From: Ectopseudomonas guguanensis
GTDB taxonomy: Bacteria > Pseudomonadota > Gammaproteobacteria > Pseudomonadales > Pseudomonadaceae
NCBI RefSeq assembly: GCF_900104265.1
Contig: NZ_FNJJ01000014.1
Location: forward strand, 110,521 to 174,520
DNA length: 64,000 nt
Direction of reading: 5' to 3'
Of the stretch, positions 35,804 to 45,400 are shown in pieces. The notes beneath the pieces were generated by a model. It saw only the letters and a list, made by a program, of their open reading frames with translations, was not told where the DNA came from and did no database searches. Both the position numbers and the translations under genes were made by a program. How positions within the stretch are numbered: the stretch's first letter is position 1; each line of letters opens with the position of its first letter.

Positions 35804-38800
35804 ATGTCCAGATTCTTTATCGACCGGCCTATCTTCGCCTGGGTGATCGCCCTGGTGATCATGCTGGCCGGCGGCCTGTCCATCCTCAAACTGCCGATCA
35901 ACCAGTACCCGAGCATCGCGCCACCCGCCGTCGCCATCCAGGTCAGCTACCCGGGCGCCTCGGCGCAGACGGTGCAGGACACCGTGGTGCAGGTGATCGA
36001 ACAGCAGCTCAACGGCCTCGATGGCTTGCGCTATGTCAGCTCGTCGAGCAACTCCGACGGCAGCATGGAAATCATCGTGACCTTCGAGCAGGGGGTTAAC
36101 CCGGATATCGCCCAGGTCCAGGTGCAGAACAAGCTGCAGCTGGCCACCCCGCTGCTGCCGCAGGAAGTGCAGCAACAGGGCATCCGCGTGACCAAGTCGG
36201 TGCGCAACTTCCTCATGGTCATCGGCGTGGTGTCGAAAGACGGCAGCATGACCCGTGAGGACCTGTCGGACTACATCGTCTCCAACCTGCAGGACCCGAT
36301 CTCGCGGACCAAGGGTGTCGGCGACTTCCAGGTGTTCGGCGCGCAGTACGCCATGCGCATCTGGCTCGACCCGGCCAAGCTCAATGCCTTCCAGCTGACG
36401 CCGGTGGACGTGCGCAGCGCCATCCAGGCGCAGAACGTGCAGATCTCCTCCGGCCAGTTCGGCGGCCTGCCGGCCGCGCCGGGCAACCAGCTCAACGCCA
36501 CCATCATCGGCAAGACCCGCCTGCAGAGCCCGGAAGAATTCCGCAAGATCCTGCTCAAGGTGCAGGCCGACGGTTCCCAGGTGCGCCTGGACGACGTGGC
36601 CAAGGTGGAGCTGGGTGGCGAGAACTACGCCATCAACGCGCAGTTCAACGGCCTGCCCGCCTCGGGCCTGGCGATTCGCCTGGCCACCGGCGCCAACGCC
36701 CTGGACACCGCCAAGGCGGTGCGCGAAACCATCGCCACCCTGGAGCCGTTCTTCCCGGCGGGTATGGAAGTGGTCTTCCCCTACGACACCACGCCGGTGA
36801 TCTCGGCCTCCATCGAAGGGGTGGTGCACACCCTGTTCGAAGCCATCGTGCTGGTGTTTCTGGTGATGTTCCTGTTCCTGCAGAACCTGCGCGCCACCAT
36901 CATCCCGACCATGGCGGTGCCGGTGGTGCTGCTCGGCACCTTCGGCGTGCTCGCCGCGTTCGGCTTCTCCATCAATACCCTGACCATGTTCGCCATGGTT
37001 CTGGCCATCGGCCTGCTGGTGGACGACGCCATCGTGGTGGTGGAGAACGTCGAGCGGGTGATGCGCGAGGACGGCCTGTCGCCCAAGGAAGCGACGCGCA
37101 AGTCCATGGGCCAGATCCAGGGCGCGCTGATCGGCATCGCCCTGGTGCTGTCGGCGGTGTTCCTGCCGATGGCCTTCTTCGGCGGCTCCACAGGGGTGAT
37201 CTACCGGCAGTTCTCCATCACCATCGTCTCGGCCATGGCCCTGTCGGTGCTGGTGGCGCTGATCTTCACCCCGGCGCTGTGCGCCACCCTGCTCAAGCCC
37301 ATCGACGGCGAACATCACGAAGCCAAGCGCGGCTTCTTCGGCTGGTTCAACCGCTCCTTCGACCGCACCAGCAATGCCTACCAGCGCGGTGTGGCCGGCA
37401 TGCTCAAGCGCAAGGCGCCGTACCTGCTGCTGTACCTGGTGATCGTGGCGATCATGGCATTCATGTTCAGCCGCATCCCCACCGCCTTCCTCCCCGAGGA
37501 AGACCAGGGCGTGCTGTTCGCCCAGGTGCAGACGCCGTCCGGCTCCAGTGCCGAGCGTACCCAGGTGGTGGTCGACGAGATGCGCCAGTACCTGCTGGAA
37601 GAAGAAGCGAGCACGGTCAAGTCGGTGTTCACCGTCACCGGCTTCAACTTCGCCGGCCGCGGCCAGAGCTCCGGCATGGCCTTCATCATGCTCAAGCCCT
37701 GGGGCGAACGTCCGGGTGAGGAGAATGGCGTGGCGGCGCTGGCGCAACGTGCGCAGCGACATTTCTTCAGCTTCCGCGATGCCATGGTGTTCGCCTTCGC
37801 TCCGCCGGCGGTGATGGAGATGGGTAACGCCACCGGCTTCAACTTCTTCCTGCAGGACCAGGCCGGCGTCGGCCATCAGGTGATGAACGAGGCACGCGAC
37901 AAGTTCCTGCAGCTGGCCAACCAGCATCCGGTGCTCGACAGCGTGCGCGCCAACGGCCTGCGCGACGAAGCGCAGTATCAGCTGCTGATCGACGACGAAC
38001 GCGCCCGCGCCCTCGGCCTGTCGCTGGCGGACATCAACAGCACCCTGTCGATCGCCTGGGGCGCCAGCTACGTCAACGACTTCATCGACCGCGGCCGGGT
38101 GAAGAAGGTGTATCTGCAGGGCACGGCGCAATCGCGCATGAGCCCGGAGGACCTGAACAAGTGGTACGTGCGCAACGACCAGGGCCGCATGGTGCCGTTC
38201 AGCGCCTTCGCCAGCGGCGAGTGGACCTACGGCGCGCCCAAGCTGGCGCGTTACAACGGCGTCTCGGCGGTGGAAATCCTCGGTGCGCCAGCCCCCGGCT
38301 ACAGCACCGGTGATGCCATGGCCGCGGTGGAGGAAATCGCCTCGCAGCTGCCGCAGGGCGTCGGCTACTCCTGGACCGGTCTGTCCTACGAGGAGCGCCT
38401 GGCCGGTTCGCAGACCACCGCACTGTTCGTGATCTCCGCCATCGTGGTGTTCCTCTGCCTGGCAGCGCTGTACGAGAGCTGGTCGATCCCGTTCTCGGTG
38501 ATGCTGGTGGTACCGCTGGGGATCATCGGTGCACTGCTGTTCACCGAACTGCGCGGGCTGTCCAACGACGTGTTCTTCAAGGTCGGCCTGCTCACCACCA
38601 TCGGTCTATCGGCGCGTAACGCGATCCTTATCGTCGAGTTCGCCAAGGCGCAGTACGAACAGGGCATGGGCCTGGCCGAAGCCGCCATCGAGGCCTGCCG
38701 CATGCGTCTGCGCCCCATCGTCATGACCTCGCTGGCGTTCATCCTCGGCTGTCTGCCGCTGGCCATCGCCAGTGGTGCCGGCGCCGGCAGCAAGCACGCC

Positions 38801-38947
38801 ATCGGCACCGGGGTGATCGGCGGCATGCTCAGCGCCCTGGTGCTGGCGATCTTCTGGATTCCGCTGTTCTACGTGGTGGTCTGCTCGCTGTTCGAGAAGA
38901 AGAGAACCGAGCCGGCCGTTGAAAACGAGAAGGAGGTACTGCAATGA
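35804..38947 (+). CDS. ttgB: RND multidrug efflux transporter (inner membrane)
   Basis: A 1047-residue RND pump of the AcrB/MexB HAE1 family, full length. It starts MSRFFIDRPIFAWVIALVIM. The proton-relay region holds GLLVDDAIVVVENVERVMRE in TM4 (the DD pair), and GARNAILIVEF-like sequence (SARNAILIVEFAK) lies in TM10. It exports drugs, detergents and solvents by proton exchange as a trimer. The stop overlaps the ttgC start (ATGA). MexB and TtgB are equally acceptable names; ttg was used because the regulator and operator resemble the TtgR system. Confidence 0.96.
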   Translation: MSRFFIDRPIFAWVIALVIMLAGGLSILKLPINQYPSIAPPAVAIQVSYPGASAQTVQDTVVQVIEQQLNGLDGLRYVSSSSNSDGSMEIIVTFEQGVNPDIAQVQVQNKLQLATPLLPQEVQQQGIRVTKSVRNFLMVIGVVSKDGSMTREDLSDYIVSNLQDPISRTKGVGDFQVFGAQYAMRIWLDPAKLNAFQLTPVDVRSAIQAQNVQISSGQFGGLPAAPGNQLNATIIGKTRLQSPEEFRKILLKVQADGSQVRLDDVAKVELGGENYAINAQFNGLPASGLAIRLATGANALDTAKAVRETIATLEPFFPAGMEVVFPYDTTPVISASIEGVVHTLFEAIVLVFLVMFLFLQNLRATIIPTMAVPVVLLGTFGVLAAFGFSINTLTMFAMVLAIGLLVDDAIVVVENVERVMREDGLSPKEATRKSMGQIQGALIGIALVLSAVFLPMAFFGGSTGVIYRQFSITIVSAMALSVLVALIFTPALCATLLKPIDGEHHEAKRGFFGWFNRSFDRTSNAYQRGVAGMLKRKAPYLLLYLVIVAIMAFMFSRIPTAFLPEEDQGVLFAQVQTPSGSSAERTQVVVDEMRQYLLEEEASTVKSVFTVTGFNFAGRGQSSGMAFIMLKPWGERPGEENGVAALAQRAQRHFFSFRDAMVFAFAPPAVMEMGNATGFNFFLQDQAGVGHQVMNEARDKFLQLANQHPVLDSVRANGLRDEAQYQLLIDDERARALGLSLADINSTLSIAWGASYVNDFIDRGRVKKVYLQGTAQSRMSPEDLNKWYVRNDQGRMVPFSAFASGEWTYGAPKLARYNGVSAVEILGAPAPGYSTGDAMAAVEEIASQLPQGVGYSWTGLSYEERLAGSQTTALFVISAIVVFLCLAALYESWSIPFSVMLVVPLGIIGALLFTELRGLSNDVFFKVGLLTTIGLSARNAILIVEFAKAQYEQGMGLAEAAIEACRMRLRPIVMTSLAFILGCLPLAIASGAGAGSKHAIGTGVIGGMLSALVLAIFWIPLFYVVVCSLFEKKRTEPAVENEKEVLQ

Positions 38948-40371
38948 GGCAGTCCCTGTTGTCCCTGGCCGTGGCCGCCGCTCTGCTCAGCGGCTGCAGC
39001 CTGATTCCCGACTATCAGCGCCCGGACGCCCCGGTGGCCGCCGACTGGCCGCAGGGCGAGGCCTATGGCAGCGCCGCCAGCGAAGGCAGCCGCGCCGCCG
39101 CCGACCTGCAATGGCGCGAGTTCTTCCGTGACCAGGCGCTGCAGCAACTGGTGCAGGTGGCACTGGAGAACAACCGTGACCTGCGCGTCGCCGCGCTGAA
39201 TGTCGAGGCCTACCGCGCGCTGTATCGCATCCAGCGCGCCGACCTGCTGCCCTCGGTTTCCGCCGATGGCGCCGGCACCCGCCAGCGCCTGCCGGCCGAT
39301 CTGAACCAGACCGGCGAAGCCCGCACCAGTGGCCAGTACAGCGCGACCCTGGGCGTCAACGCCTGGGAGCTGGACTTCTTCGGTCGCCTGCGCAGCCTCA
39401 GCGAGCAGGCCCTGCAGCAGTACCTGGCCACCGAACAGGCACAGCGCAGCACGCAGATCAGCCTGGTGGCCAGCGTCGCCAACGCCTACCTGCAGTGGCA
39501 GGCCGACCTGGCGCTGCTACAGCTGACCCAGGACACCCTGAAGACTTTCGAGGAAAGCTATCAGCTGACCCAGCGCAGCTTCGACGTCGGCGTCGCCGAC
39601 GCTCTGGCCCTGAGCCAGGCACGCAGCTCGGTGGACAGTGCACGCGTCAGCCTGGCGCAATATCAGCGTCTGGTCGCCCAGGACCGCAACGCCCTGACCC
39701 AGTTGCTCGGCACCGGCCTACCGGCCGACCTGCCGCAAGGGCTGAAGCTCAATGCCGAGCTGCTGGAACAGGTTCCGGCCGGCCTGCCCGCCGACCTGCT
39801 GCAGCGTCGCCCCGACCTGCTGCAGGCCGAGTACCAGCTCAAGGCGGCCAACGCCAATATCGGCGCGGCGCGTGCGGCGTTCTTTCCCAGCATCAGCCTG
39901 ACCGCCAATGCCGGCACCGCCAGCAGCCAGCTGTCCGGCCTGTTCGATAGTGGCTCGGGCACCTGGCTGTTCCAGCCGCAGATCAGCCTGCCGATCTTCA
40001 ACGCCGGGCGTCTGCGCGCCAACCTCGACTATGCCGAGCTGCAGAGCGATATCCGCGTCGCCGAGTACGAGAAAGCCATCCAGGTAGCGTTCCAGGAAGT
40101 CGCCGACCGCCTCGCCGCGCGCACCACCTACCGTCAGCAACTGGACGCCCAGCGCGCCCTGCTGGAAACCACCGAGACCTACTACGACCTGGCCGAGCGC
40201 CGCTACCGCACCGGCGTGGACAGCTACCTGACCCTGCTCGATGCCCAGCGCCAGCTGTTCAGCGTGCGCCAGCAGCTGATCACCGACCGCCTGGCCCAGC
40301 TCAGCAGCGAAGTGGAGCTGTACAAGGCCCTGGGTGGTGGCTGGAGCGATACGGGGAGCAACGCCCCATAA
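38944..40371 (+). CDS. ttgC: RND efflux outer-membrane channel lipoprotein
   Basis: A 475-residue TolC-like outer-membrane factor of the OprM family. The lipobox is LLSGC with Cys18 after MRQSLLSLAVAAALLSG. Duplicated OEP domains span about residues 60-265 and 280-465, with the conserved LPADLLQRRPDLLQAEYQLK near 280. It forms the trimeric exit duct of the pump. The ATG overlaps the ttgB stop. A strong terminator follows, so ttgABC is one unit. Confidence 0.95.
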   Translation: MRQSLLSLAVAAALLSGCSLIPDYQRPDAPVAADWPQGEAYGSAASEGSRAAADLQWREFFRDQALQQLVQVALENNRDLRVAALNVEAYRALYRIQRADLLPSVSADGAGTRQRLPADLNQTGEARTSGQYSATLGVNAWELDFFGRLRSLSEQALQQYLATEQAQRSTQISLVASVANAYLQWQADLALLQLTQDTLKTFEESYQLTQRSFDVGVADALALSQARSSVDSARVSLAQYQRLVAQDRNALTQLLGTGLPADLPQGLKLNAELLEQVPAGLPADLLQRRPDLLQAEYQLKAANANIGAARAAFFPSISLTANAGTASSQLSGLFDSGSGTWLFQPQISLPIFNAGRLRANLDYAELQSDIRVAEYEKAIQVAFQEVADRLAARTTYRQQLDAQRALLETTETYYDLAERRYRTGVDSYLTLLDAQRQLFSVRQQLITDRLAQLSSEVELYKALGGGWSDTGSNAP

Positions 40372-40418
40372 GGTTGACCGCGCGTAACCCGCTTCAAGGA
40401 CGACCTTACCCCACGCGC

Positions 40419-40450
40419 CGCCCCCGCAGTCTTTGCGGGGGCGTTTTTTT
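40419..40450 (+). terminator. Intrinsic terminator of ttgABC
   Basis: A 10-base-pair stem (CGCCCCCGCA / TGCGGGGGCG) with a five-base loop is followed by seven T. It lies 48 bases after the ttgC stop. Confidence 0.93.
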
Positions 40451-40557
40451 GTGCGAGTTCTGATGGACTACGCCGCACCGTAGCCCGAAAAATCCGGGAC
40501 CCAGAGGCTTGGCGATAGCTGGAGGGCGGCGATTCGGACGCAGCCTGAAGTTCGCTT

Positions 40558-40687
40558 TCGCGAATGAATTCGCTCCTACAGAAACCTGAAGCCGCCTGTT
40601 TCAGTGGCAGGCACCCGAGGCCTCCTGAGAACGTTGAAGGCGAGCTGGCGCGCAGTGCCCTCTTTGTAGGAGCGAATTCATTCGCGA
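40558..40687. repeat. Perfect 23-base inverted repeat (GTAGGAGCGAATTCATTCGCG type)
   Basis: The unit at 40558-40580 and the one at 40665-40687 are exact reverse complements over 23 bases (TGTAGGAGCGAATTCATTCG, then CGA). This is a second REP sub-family, unlike the one at the RAYT locus. With the terminator, it accounts for most of the 358-base gap from 40372 to 40729, where I see no gene. Confidence 0.88.
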
Positions 40688-40729
40688 TCCGCTCGCCCCG
40701 ATTTCGCCCTAAATGCGCCGTGCCGCCAC

Positions 40730-41323
40730 TCAGCCCAACGCAGCCAGCAGTTGCGCGCAATCCTGCGCATGCAGCTCGGTCAGCTCCGGCCAGGGGTTGT
40801 CCGGCAGGTTGACCAGCACGCTGCGCGCGCCCGCAGCCTGGGCGCATTCCAGGTCGAAGCGGTAGTCACCGACCATCACCAGCTCCTGCGGCTTGACCGC
40901 CCAGCGCTCGGCCAGGTGCAGCAGCCCGCCCGGATGCGGCTTGGGCGGCGCCTCGTCGCGGCCAAGGATGTCCGCCCTGGCGAAGCAGTCATCCAGGCCG
41001 ATGGCCTGCAGGGTCAGCAGGGCCAAAGGATGGGCATTGCGGGTCAGGATGCCGAGCTGGCAGCCGCGCTCGCACAGGGCGCGCACCAGTTCGATGGCGC
41101 CCGGCGCCGGGCGTGAGGCCACGGCCAGTTCGCGCTCGTGCTCCAGCAGCCAGGCATGCTTGGCCGCGGCCTCCTCTGCCGGCAGCGCCGCCAGGTGATG
41201 GAGGATGTCGTCTTCTTCAGGAATGCCCAGCGCCCGCTTGATTGCAGGGAAATCATGCACCGCCAGAGTCAGGGTGCCGTCCATGTCGAACACCCAGTGG
41301 CGCGCCTCGCGCAGTGCTCTCAC
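40730..41323 (-). CDS. HAD-superfamily phosphatase (Gph-like)
   Basis: A 197-residue haloacid-dehalogenase-type hydrolase. Motif I is VFDMDGTLT at residues 11-19, motif II is GILTRN near 92-97, and motif III/IV is PKPHPGG followed by MVGDYRFDLECAQAAGA. Related to phosphoglycolate phosphatases. It starts at a GTG that overlaps the tesB stop (GTGA), so it is the last gene of an overlapped leftward operon. The substrate is not determined. Confidence 0.87.
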   Translation of the reverse strand: MRALREARHWVFDMDGTLTLAVHDFPAIKRALGIPEEDDILHHLAALPAEEAAAKHAWLLEHERELAVASRPAPGAIELVRALCERGCQLGILTRNAHPLALLTLQAIGLDDCFARADILGRDEAPPKPHPGGLLHLAERWAVKPQELVMVGDYRFDLECAQAAGARSVLVNLPDNPWPELTELHAQDCAQLLAALG

Positions 41324-42189
41324 TTCCAGTCCTCACGCACGCGGGTCAGGCCCTCCTGGGCGGCGGAGGCCACCAGTTCGCCCTGGCGGTTGTAGATGCT
41401 GGCGCGGGAGAAACCGCGGGCATTGCCGGCCCAGGGGCTGTCCATGGCGTACAGCAGCCAGTCGTCCATGCGCAGGTTGCGGTGGAACCACAGCGAGTGG
41501 TCGAGGCTGGCCACCTGCATGAACTTCTGGAACACCGACACGCCGTGCGGCTGCATCGAGGTGGTCAGCAGGTTGAAGTCGCTGGCGTAGGCCAGCAGGT
41601 ACTTGTGCAGCTGCGGGTCGTCCGGCAGCTCGCCGGCGGCGCGAAACCACACGTACTTGACCGGCTCGCAGGGTTGCGGGGCGAAGGGGTTGATCAGGGT
41701 GACCGGGCGGATCTCGATGGGCTTGTCGCTGATCGCACGCTCGCGCATGCGCTCGGGAATCATCGGCGCCACCATGCGCGCCAGCTCGGTTTCCGATTTC
41801 AGGTTCTCGGGGCCGGGGACATCCGGCATCTCGCTCTGATGGTGAAAGCCTTCCTCGTCGTACTGGAACGAGGCACTGCAGAAGAAGATCGGCTTGCCCT
41901 TCTGCACCGCCACCACGCGGCGGGTGCTGAAGCTGCCGCCGTCGCGGGTGCGCTCGACCTGATAGACCACCGGCAGGCTGGCATCGCCCGGGCGCAGGAA
42001 GTAGCCGTGCATGGAGTGCACGTGACGCGCCTCCTCGACCGTCTGGCTGGCGGCGGAGATGCACTGGCCAAGCACCTGGCCGCCGAACAGCTGGCGAAAA
42101 CCGAGATCCTGGCTGCGGCCACGGAACAGGTTTTCCTCGATCTGCTCCAGGCTGAGCAGCGCCACCAGATCATCGAGAACCTGAGTCAT
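41320..42189 (-). CDS. tesB: Acyl-CoA thioesterase II
   Basis: A 289-residue double hot-dog thioesterase of the TesB family, full length. The N-terminal half has FRGRSQDLGFRQLFGGQVLG, near residues 22-41, and the C-terminal half contains SLDHSLWFHRNLRMDDWLLY, the conserved segment around the catalytic aspartate. It hydrolyses medium- to long-chain acyl-CoAs in the cytoplasm. The start overlaps the end of the SagB-type gene by 20 bases, and the stop overlaps the HAD gene's GTG. Confidence 0.94.
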   Translation of the reverse strand: MTQVLDDLVALLSLEQIEENLFRGRSQDLGFRQLFGGQVLGQCISAASQTVEEARHVHSMHGYFLRPGDASLPVVYQVERTRDGGSFSTRRVVAVQKGKPIFFCSASFQYDEEGFHHQSEMPDVPGPENLKSETELARMVAPMIPERMRERAISDKPIEIRPVTLINPFAPQPCEPVKYVWFRAAGELPDDPQLHKYLLAYASDFNLLTTSMQPHGVSVFQKFMQVASLDHSLWFHRNLRMDDWLLYAMDSPWAGNARGFSRASIYNRQGELVASAAQEGLTRVREDWK

Positions 42190-43792
42190 GGGGTATCGTC
42201 TCCTTGCACGGGGGTATACGCAGTTGCGGGTAGGCCGGCAGCGATGTCAGGCGTTCATCCCAAACGGCGCGGCCAAGGGTGAAATGGTAAAGACTTTGCA
42301 GCCCGCTGTCGGCATCGCCGAGCAACTCGCGCAAGGCGTCGTCGAAGTAGCAACCGATGCCCGTACCGGAAAGCCCCGCCGCTTCGGCTTCCAGATAGAG
42401 CAACTGACCGATCTGGCCACACTCCCAGTAGAGCCTGGGATAGCGCCAGGCGCCACCCGCCAGGGCGCGCTCCACCCGCGCCAGCATGGCCAAGGCCAAG
42501 CAGCCATCGGCGGCGATGTCCTGGCCGCAACTGAGAAAGCCCGCCAGGCCACGGGCGTCGCCTTCGAGCAGACGGTATAGCGGCAGCTCGTCATCGACCC
42601 GTAGCCATTGGTAATCCTCGCGCAGTGGCTGCACGCCGCTGCCTGTGCGATCCAGCCAGTACAGCCCCGGCGCCAGGCCCTGCACGCGGTGGACGAACAG
42701 CAGCAGGTCGATCTCGCTCGGCTCACAGCTCACGGCGAAGGGCACCGGCGACTGCTGCGGCATCAGGCGGCGCAGCCAGGCCAGCAGCAGTGACGCCTGA
42801 ATGCCGCTGCGGCCGTCCATGGCCTGCGCACTGCGGCGGCGATGCAGGATCGGCCGCAGTGGCAGGCCGGGGTTGTCGGCCCGTGCGTCGGCCGCATCCA
42901 GGTTCCAGACGGCGCGAGGACGTGCCGGCGCGCTGCACAGCCCATGCACCCGCTGCAGCTCCGGCCAGTGGCGATATTCGCGCGACAGACGATTGGGCGC
43001 CCCGACCCGCTCTAGCTGCGCCAACCCGTTCAGCAGGGCTTCGGGCAGCGCGAACTCCATCGCTTGCGCCGGGCCGATCCACAGCAGGCAATCGCCGTGT
43101 TCGGTCTCATGAAAGTCGTCTCCATCCAGTCCCAGCAGGCCGTCCAGACGCGCTTCGGCCACACCGTGCAGCATGCGCACCTGCCAACCCTGCACGCTGG
43201 CGGCGATGGCCAACGCCGCCAGGGCGTGCCCCAGGTCGTGCTGGCAGTAGCGGTAGGCGCGCTCGCCGTACTTCCAGGCCTCGCGCCAGGCGATGCTGCT
43301 AAGCCCCAGGAGGAAACCACCGGGCGGCAGGCTGCTCGCCAGCTGCCAGCCAAGCGGCGCGGGCAGTTCGCTGCGTACCTCCAGCCCGTGCACATCCGGG
43401 GCATAGTGGGCCAGCACAGCGACCTCATCCACGACACCCGGCGGCAACAGCAGATAGGCCTCGGTCGGGTGCAGGTTGCCGGATGACGGGTTGACCCGCA
43501 GCGCCCAGCGATTGCCGCCGGCTTCCTTCCAGGCGGAAATGGCCAGGCTGTCGTACAGCAGTTGCGAGATACTGGCGCGATTCAGGGGCGCAGACGGCGT
43601 CTGCGGCCCGGCGAATGCCGTGTCGTAGCCCGGCCCCTCTTCCAGCGGGCGGTGGTCCAGCTCGATCAGGCGGGCCCCGGCGTAGCGGCGAAACGGCGCC
43701 GGCTGGGTTGCCCAGTCCAGCTGCCCCGGCCCCGGCGCGAAGCGTTGCGGCGCGTGCTTGCTGAGCTGGTGATAGGCGAGCACATCCTTCAT
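42170..43792 (-). CDS. Two-domain SagB/ThcOx-type nitroreductase-fold oxidoreductase
   Basis: A 540-residue protein with two nitroreductase-like halves. The first (about residues 60-260) has RASISQLLYDSLAISAWKEA, RVNPSSGNLHPTEAYLLLP and RYCQHDLGHALAALAIAA. The second (about residues 310-530) has RRSAQAMDGRSGIQ and GQIGQLLYLEAEAAGLSGTG. SagB-type enzymes use FMN to oxidise azolines in peptide antibiotics, but there is no azoline-forming partner or precursor peptide nearby, so the substrate is open. The start at 43792 overlaps the GNAT stop (ATGA). Its end overlaps tesB. Confidence 0.82.
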   Translation of the reverse strand: MKDVLAYHQLSKHAPQRFAPGPGQLDWATQPAPFRRYAGARLIELDHRPLEEGPGYDTAFAGPQTPSAPLNRASISQLLYDSLAISAWKEAGGNRWALRVNPSSGNLHPTEAYLLLPPGVVDEVAVLAHYAPDVHGLEVRSELPAPLGWQLASSLPPGGFLLGLSSIAWREAWKYGERAYRYCQHDLGHALAALAIAASVQGWQVRMLHGVAEARLDGLLGLDGDDFHETEHGDCLLWIGPAQAMEFALPEALLNGLAQLERVGAPNRLSREYRHWPELQRVHGLCSAPARPRAVWNLDAADARADNPGLPLRPILHRRRSAQAMDGRSGIQASLLLAWLRRLMPQQSPVPFAVSCEPSEIDLLLFVHRVQGLAPGLYWLDRTGSGVQPLREDYQWLRVDDELPLYRLLEGDARGLAGFLSCGQDIAADGCLALAMLARVERALAGGAWRYPRLYWECGQIGQLLYLEAEAAGLSGTGIGCYFDDALRELLGDADSGLQSLYHFTLGRAVWDERLTSLPAYPQLRIPPCKETIPHDSGSR

Positions 43793-44349
43793 CGTCCGGC
43801 CTCCCACTGCTCGCGACGAATGCGATGGAGCACATGCAGTTGCAGCGGATGACCTTCCGGCAGTCGCGGGTGGAGAAAATCGCCGGCCTCGTCGCGCTGC
43901 ATGCCAATGCTGCGCATCACTGCCTGCGACGGCAGATTGGCCGGCACGGTAAAGCTCACCACTTCGTCCAGCCCAAGCTGCTCGAAGGCCACGGCGAGCG
44001 CGGCGCGCGCTGCCTCGCCGGCATAGCCCTGGCGCCAGTGCGCCCGCGCCAGACGCCAGCCGATTTCCACGGCCGGCACGAAAGGCGCCTCGAAGCCGAC
44101 CTGCGCCAGGCCGGTGAAACCGATCAGCTCGCCGCTGTCGCGCCGCTGCAGTGCCCAGAAGGTGAAACCATGTTGCTCATGATGTGCACGCAAGCGCGCC
44201 AGCAGCTGTGCACTCTGCTCGGCATCCAGCGGCGCGGGGAAATGGCGCATCACCTCGGCATCGGCATTCAGCGCGACCAGCGCCGGCAGATCGCTGTCGC
44301 GCCAGGCGCGCAGCAGCAGGCGTTCGGTGGAGGTTTCGATCAGGGGCAT
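43789..44349 (-). CDS. GNAT-family N-acetyltransferase (RimJ/RimL type)
   Basis: A 186-residue acetyltransferase. It begins IETSTERLLLRAWRDSDLPA and has the acetyl-CoA motif LARAHWRQGYAGEAARAALA near residues 99-118, followed by VVSFTVPANLPSQAVMRSIG, as in RimJ/RimL-type enzymes that acetylate ribosomal protein N-termini. The acceptor is unproven. It is the first gene of the leftward four-gene overlapping operon and is divergent from the histone-deacetylase-like gene. Confidence 0.88.
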   Translation of the reverse strand: MPLIETSTERLLLRAWRDSDLPALVALNADAEVMRHFPAPLDAEQSAQLLARLRAHHEQHGFTFWALQRRDSGELIGFTGLAQVGFEAPFVPAVEIGWRLARAHWRQGYAGEAARAALAVAFEQLGLDEVVSFTVPANLPSQAVMRSIGMQRDEAGDFLHPRLPEGHPLQLHVLHRIRREQWEAGR

Positions 44350-44407
44350 GGCAGTTGTCTCGATTGGCTGCGACCATAAGCCGTCAATTCGCTTGAGTCG
44401 TCATTGT

Positions 44408-45328
44408 ATGCCGCTACCGCTGGTCTACCACGAGGATTACAGCCCGCCCTTCCCGGCCGGGCATCGCTTCCCCATGGAGAAATTCCGCCTGCTGCGCGAT
44501 CACCTGGTCGATAGCGGCCTGACCAGCGATGCCGAGCTGCAACGCCCGGAGCTATGTCCAGCGGAGATTCTCGCCCTGGTTCACTGCCCGGACTACATCG
44601 CCCGCTACATGGCCGGCGAGCTGTCATACGAGGACCAGCGCCGCCTCGGCCTGCCCTGGAGCGAAGCGCTGGCGCGGCGCACGGTGCGTGCCGTGGGCGG
44701 CTCGCTGCTGACTGCCGAACTGGCCCTGCGCCACGGCCTGGCCTGCCACCTGGCCGGCGGCACGCACCATGCGCACTACGACTTCCCTTCCGGCTTCTGC
44801 ATCTTCAACGACCTGGCGGTGATCGCCCGCTACCTGCTGGAAGCCGGCCGCGTGCATCGCGTGCTGATCTTCGACTGCGACGTGCACCAGGGCGACGGCA
44901 CGGCGCGGCTGCTGGAAGACGAACCGGACGCCGTCACCGTGTCGCTGCACTGCGAGCAGAACTTCCCGGCTCGCAAGGCCGAAAGCGACTGGGACATTCC
45001 CCTGCCACGCGGCATGGGCGACGCCGATTATCTGAAGGTGGTGGACGACACGCTGAACTACCTGCTGCCGCTCTACCAGCCGGACCTGGTGCTCTACGAC
45101 GCCGGCGTCGACGTGCACAAGGACGATGCCCTGGGCTACCTGCAACTCACCGACGCCGGCCTGGCCGCCCGCGACGAAGCCGTGCTGCAGCACTGCCTGG
45201 GCCGTGACATACCGGTGTTGGGGGTGATCGGCGGCGGTTACTCGAAGGATCACGCCGCCCTCGCCCGCCGCCACGGCATCCTGCATCACAGCGCCGCAAA
45301 GGTGTGGGCGGCGCGTGGGTTGGGTTAG
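44408..45328 (+). CDS. Histone-deacetylase-like family hydrolase
   Basis: A 306-residue arginase/deacetylase-fold protein. The active-site histidines are His120-His121 in GGTHHAHYDFPSGF. The zinc ligands are Asp158 and His160 in FDCDVHQGDGT and Asp235 in YDAGVDVHKDD. GGGYSKD near the end is the usual C-terminal motif. Bacterial members deacetylate acetyl-lysine, acetylpolyamines or related amides. The substrate is not determined. An in-frame start at 44327 overlaps the GNAT gene; the ATG at 44408 matches the family start (PLVYHEDYSPPFP). Its ribosome-binding site is weak. Confidence 0.88.
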   Translation: MPLPLVYHEDYSPPFPAGHRFPMEKFRLLRDHLVDSGLTSDAELQRPELCPAEILALVHCPDYIARYMAGELSYEDQRRLGLPWSEALARRTVRAVGGSLLTAELALRHGLACHLAGGTHHAHYDFPSGFCIFNDLAVIARYLLEAGRVHRVLIFDCDVHQGDGTARLLEDEPDAVTVSLHCEQNFPARKAESDWDIPLPRGMGDADYLKVVDDTLNYLLPLYQPDLVLYDAGVDVHKDDALGYLQLTDAGLAARDEAVLQHCLGRDIPVLGVIGGGYSKDHAALARRHGILHHSAAKVWAARGLG

Positions 45329-45334
45329 CCCCTC

Positions 45335-45388
45335 GTAGGGCGGGTGAAACCCGCCAATTCGCCGGTGGCGGGTTGCACCCGCCCTACG
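45335..45388. repeat. GTAGGGCGGGTGAAACCCGCC palindrome
   Basis: GTAGGGCGGGTGAAACCCGC and the facing GGCGGGTTGCACCCGCCCTACG form an inverted repeat between convergent genes. The family recurs at 47979-48031 and 49563-49713. Confidence 0.85.
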
Positions 45389-45400
45389 TGATCCTGACGA

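Noticed and set aside
35570..38131. A long minus-strand open frame (about 853 codons) opposite ttgB
   Set aside because: It is histidine- and glycine-rich in the manner of an antisense high-GC frame, while ttgB is unambiguous on the other strand.
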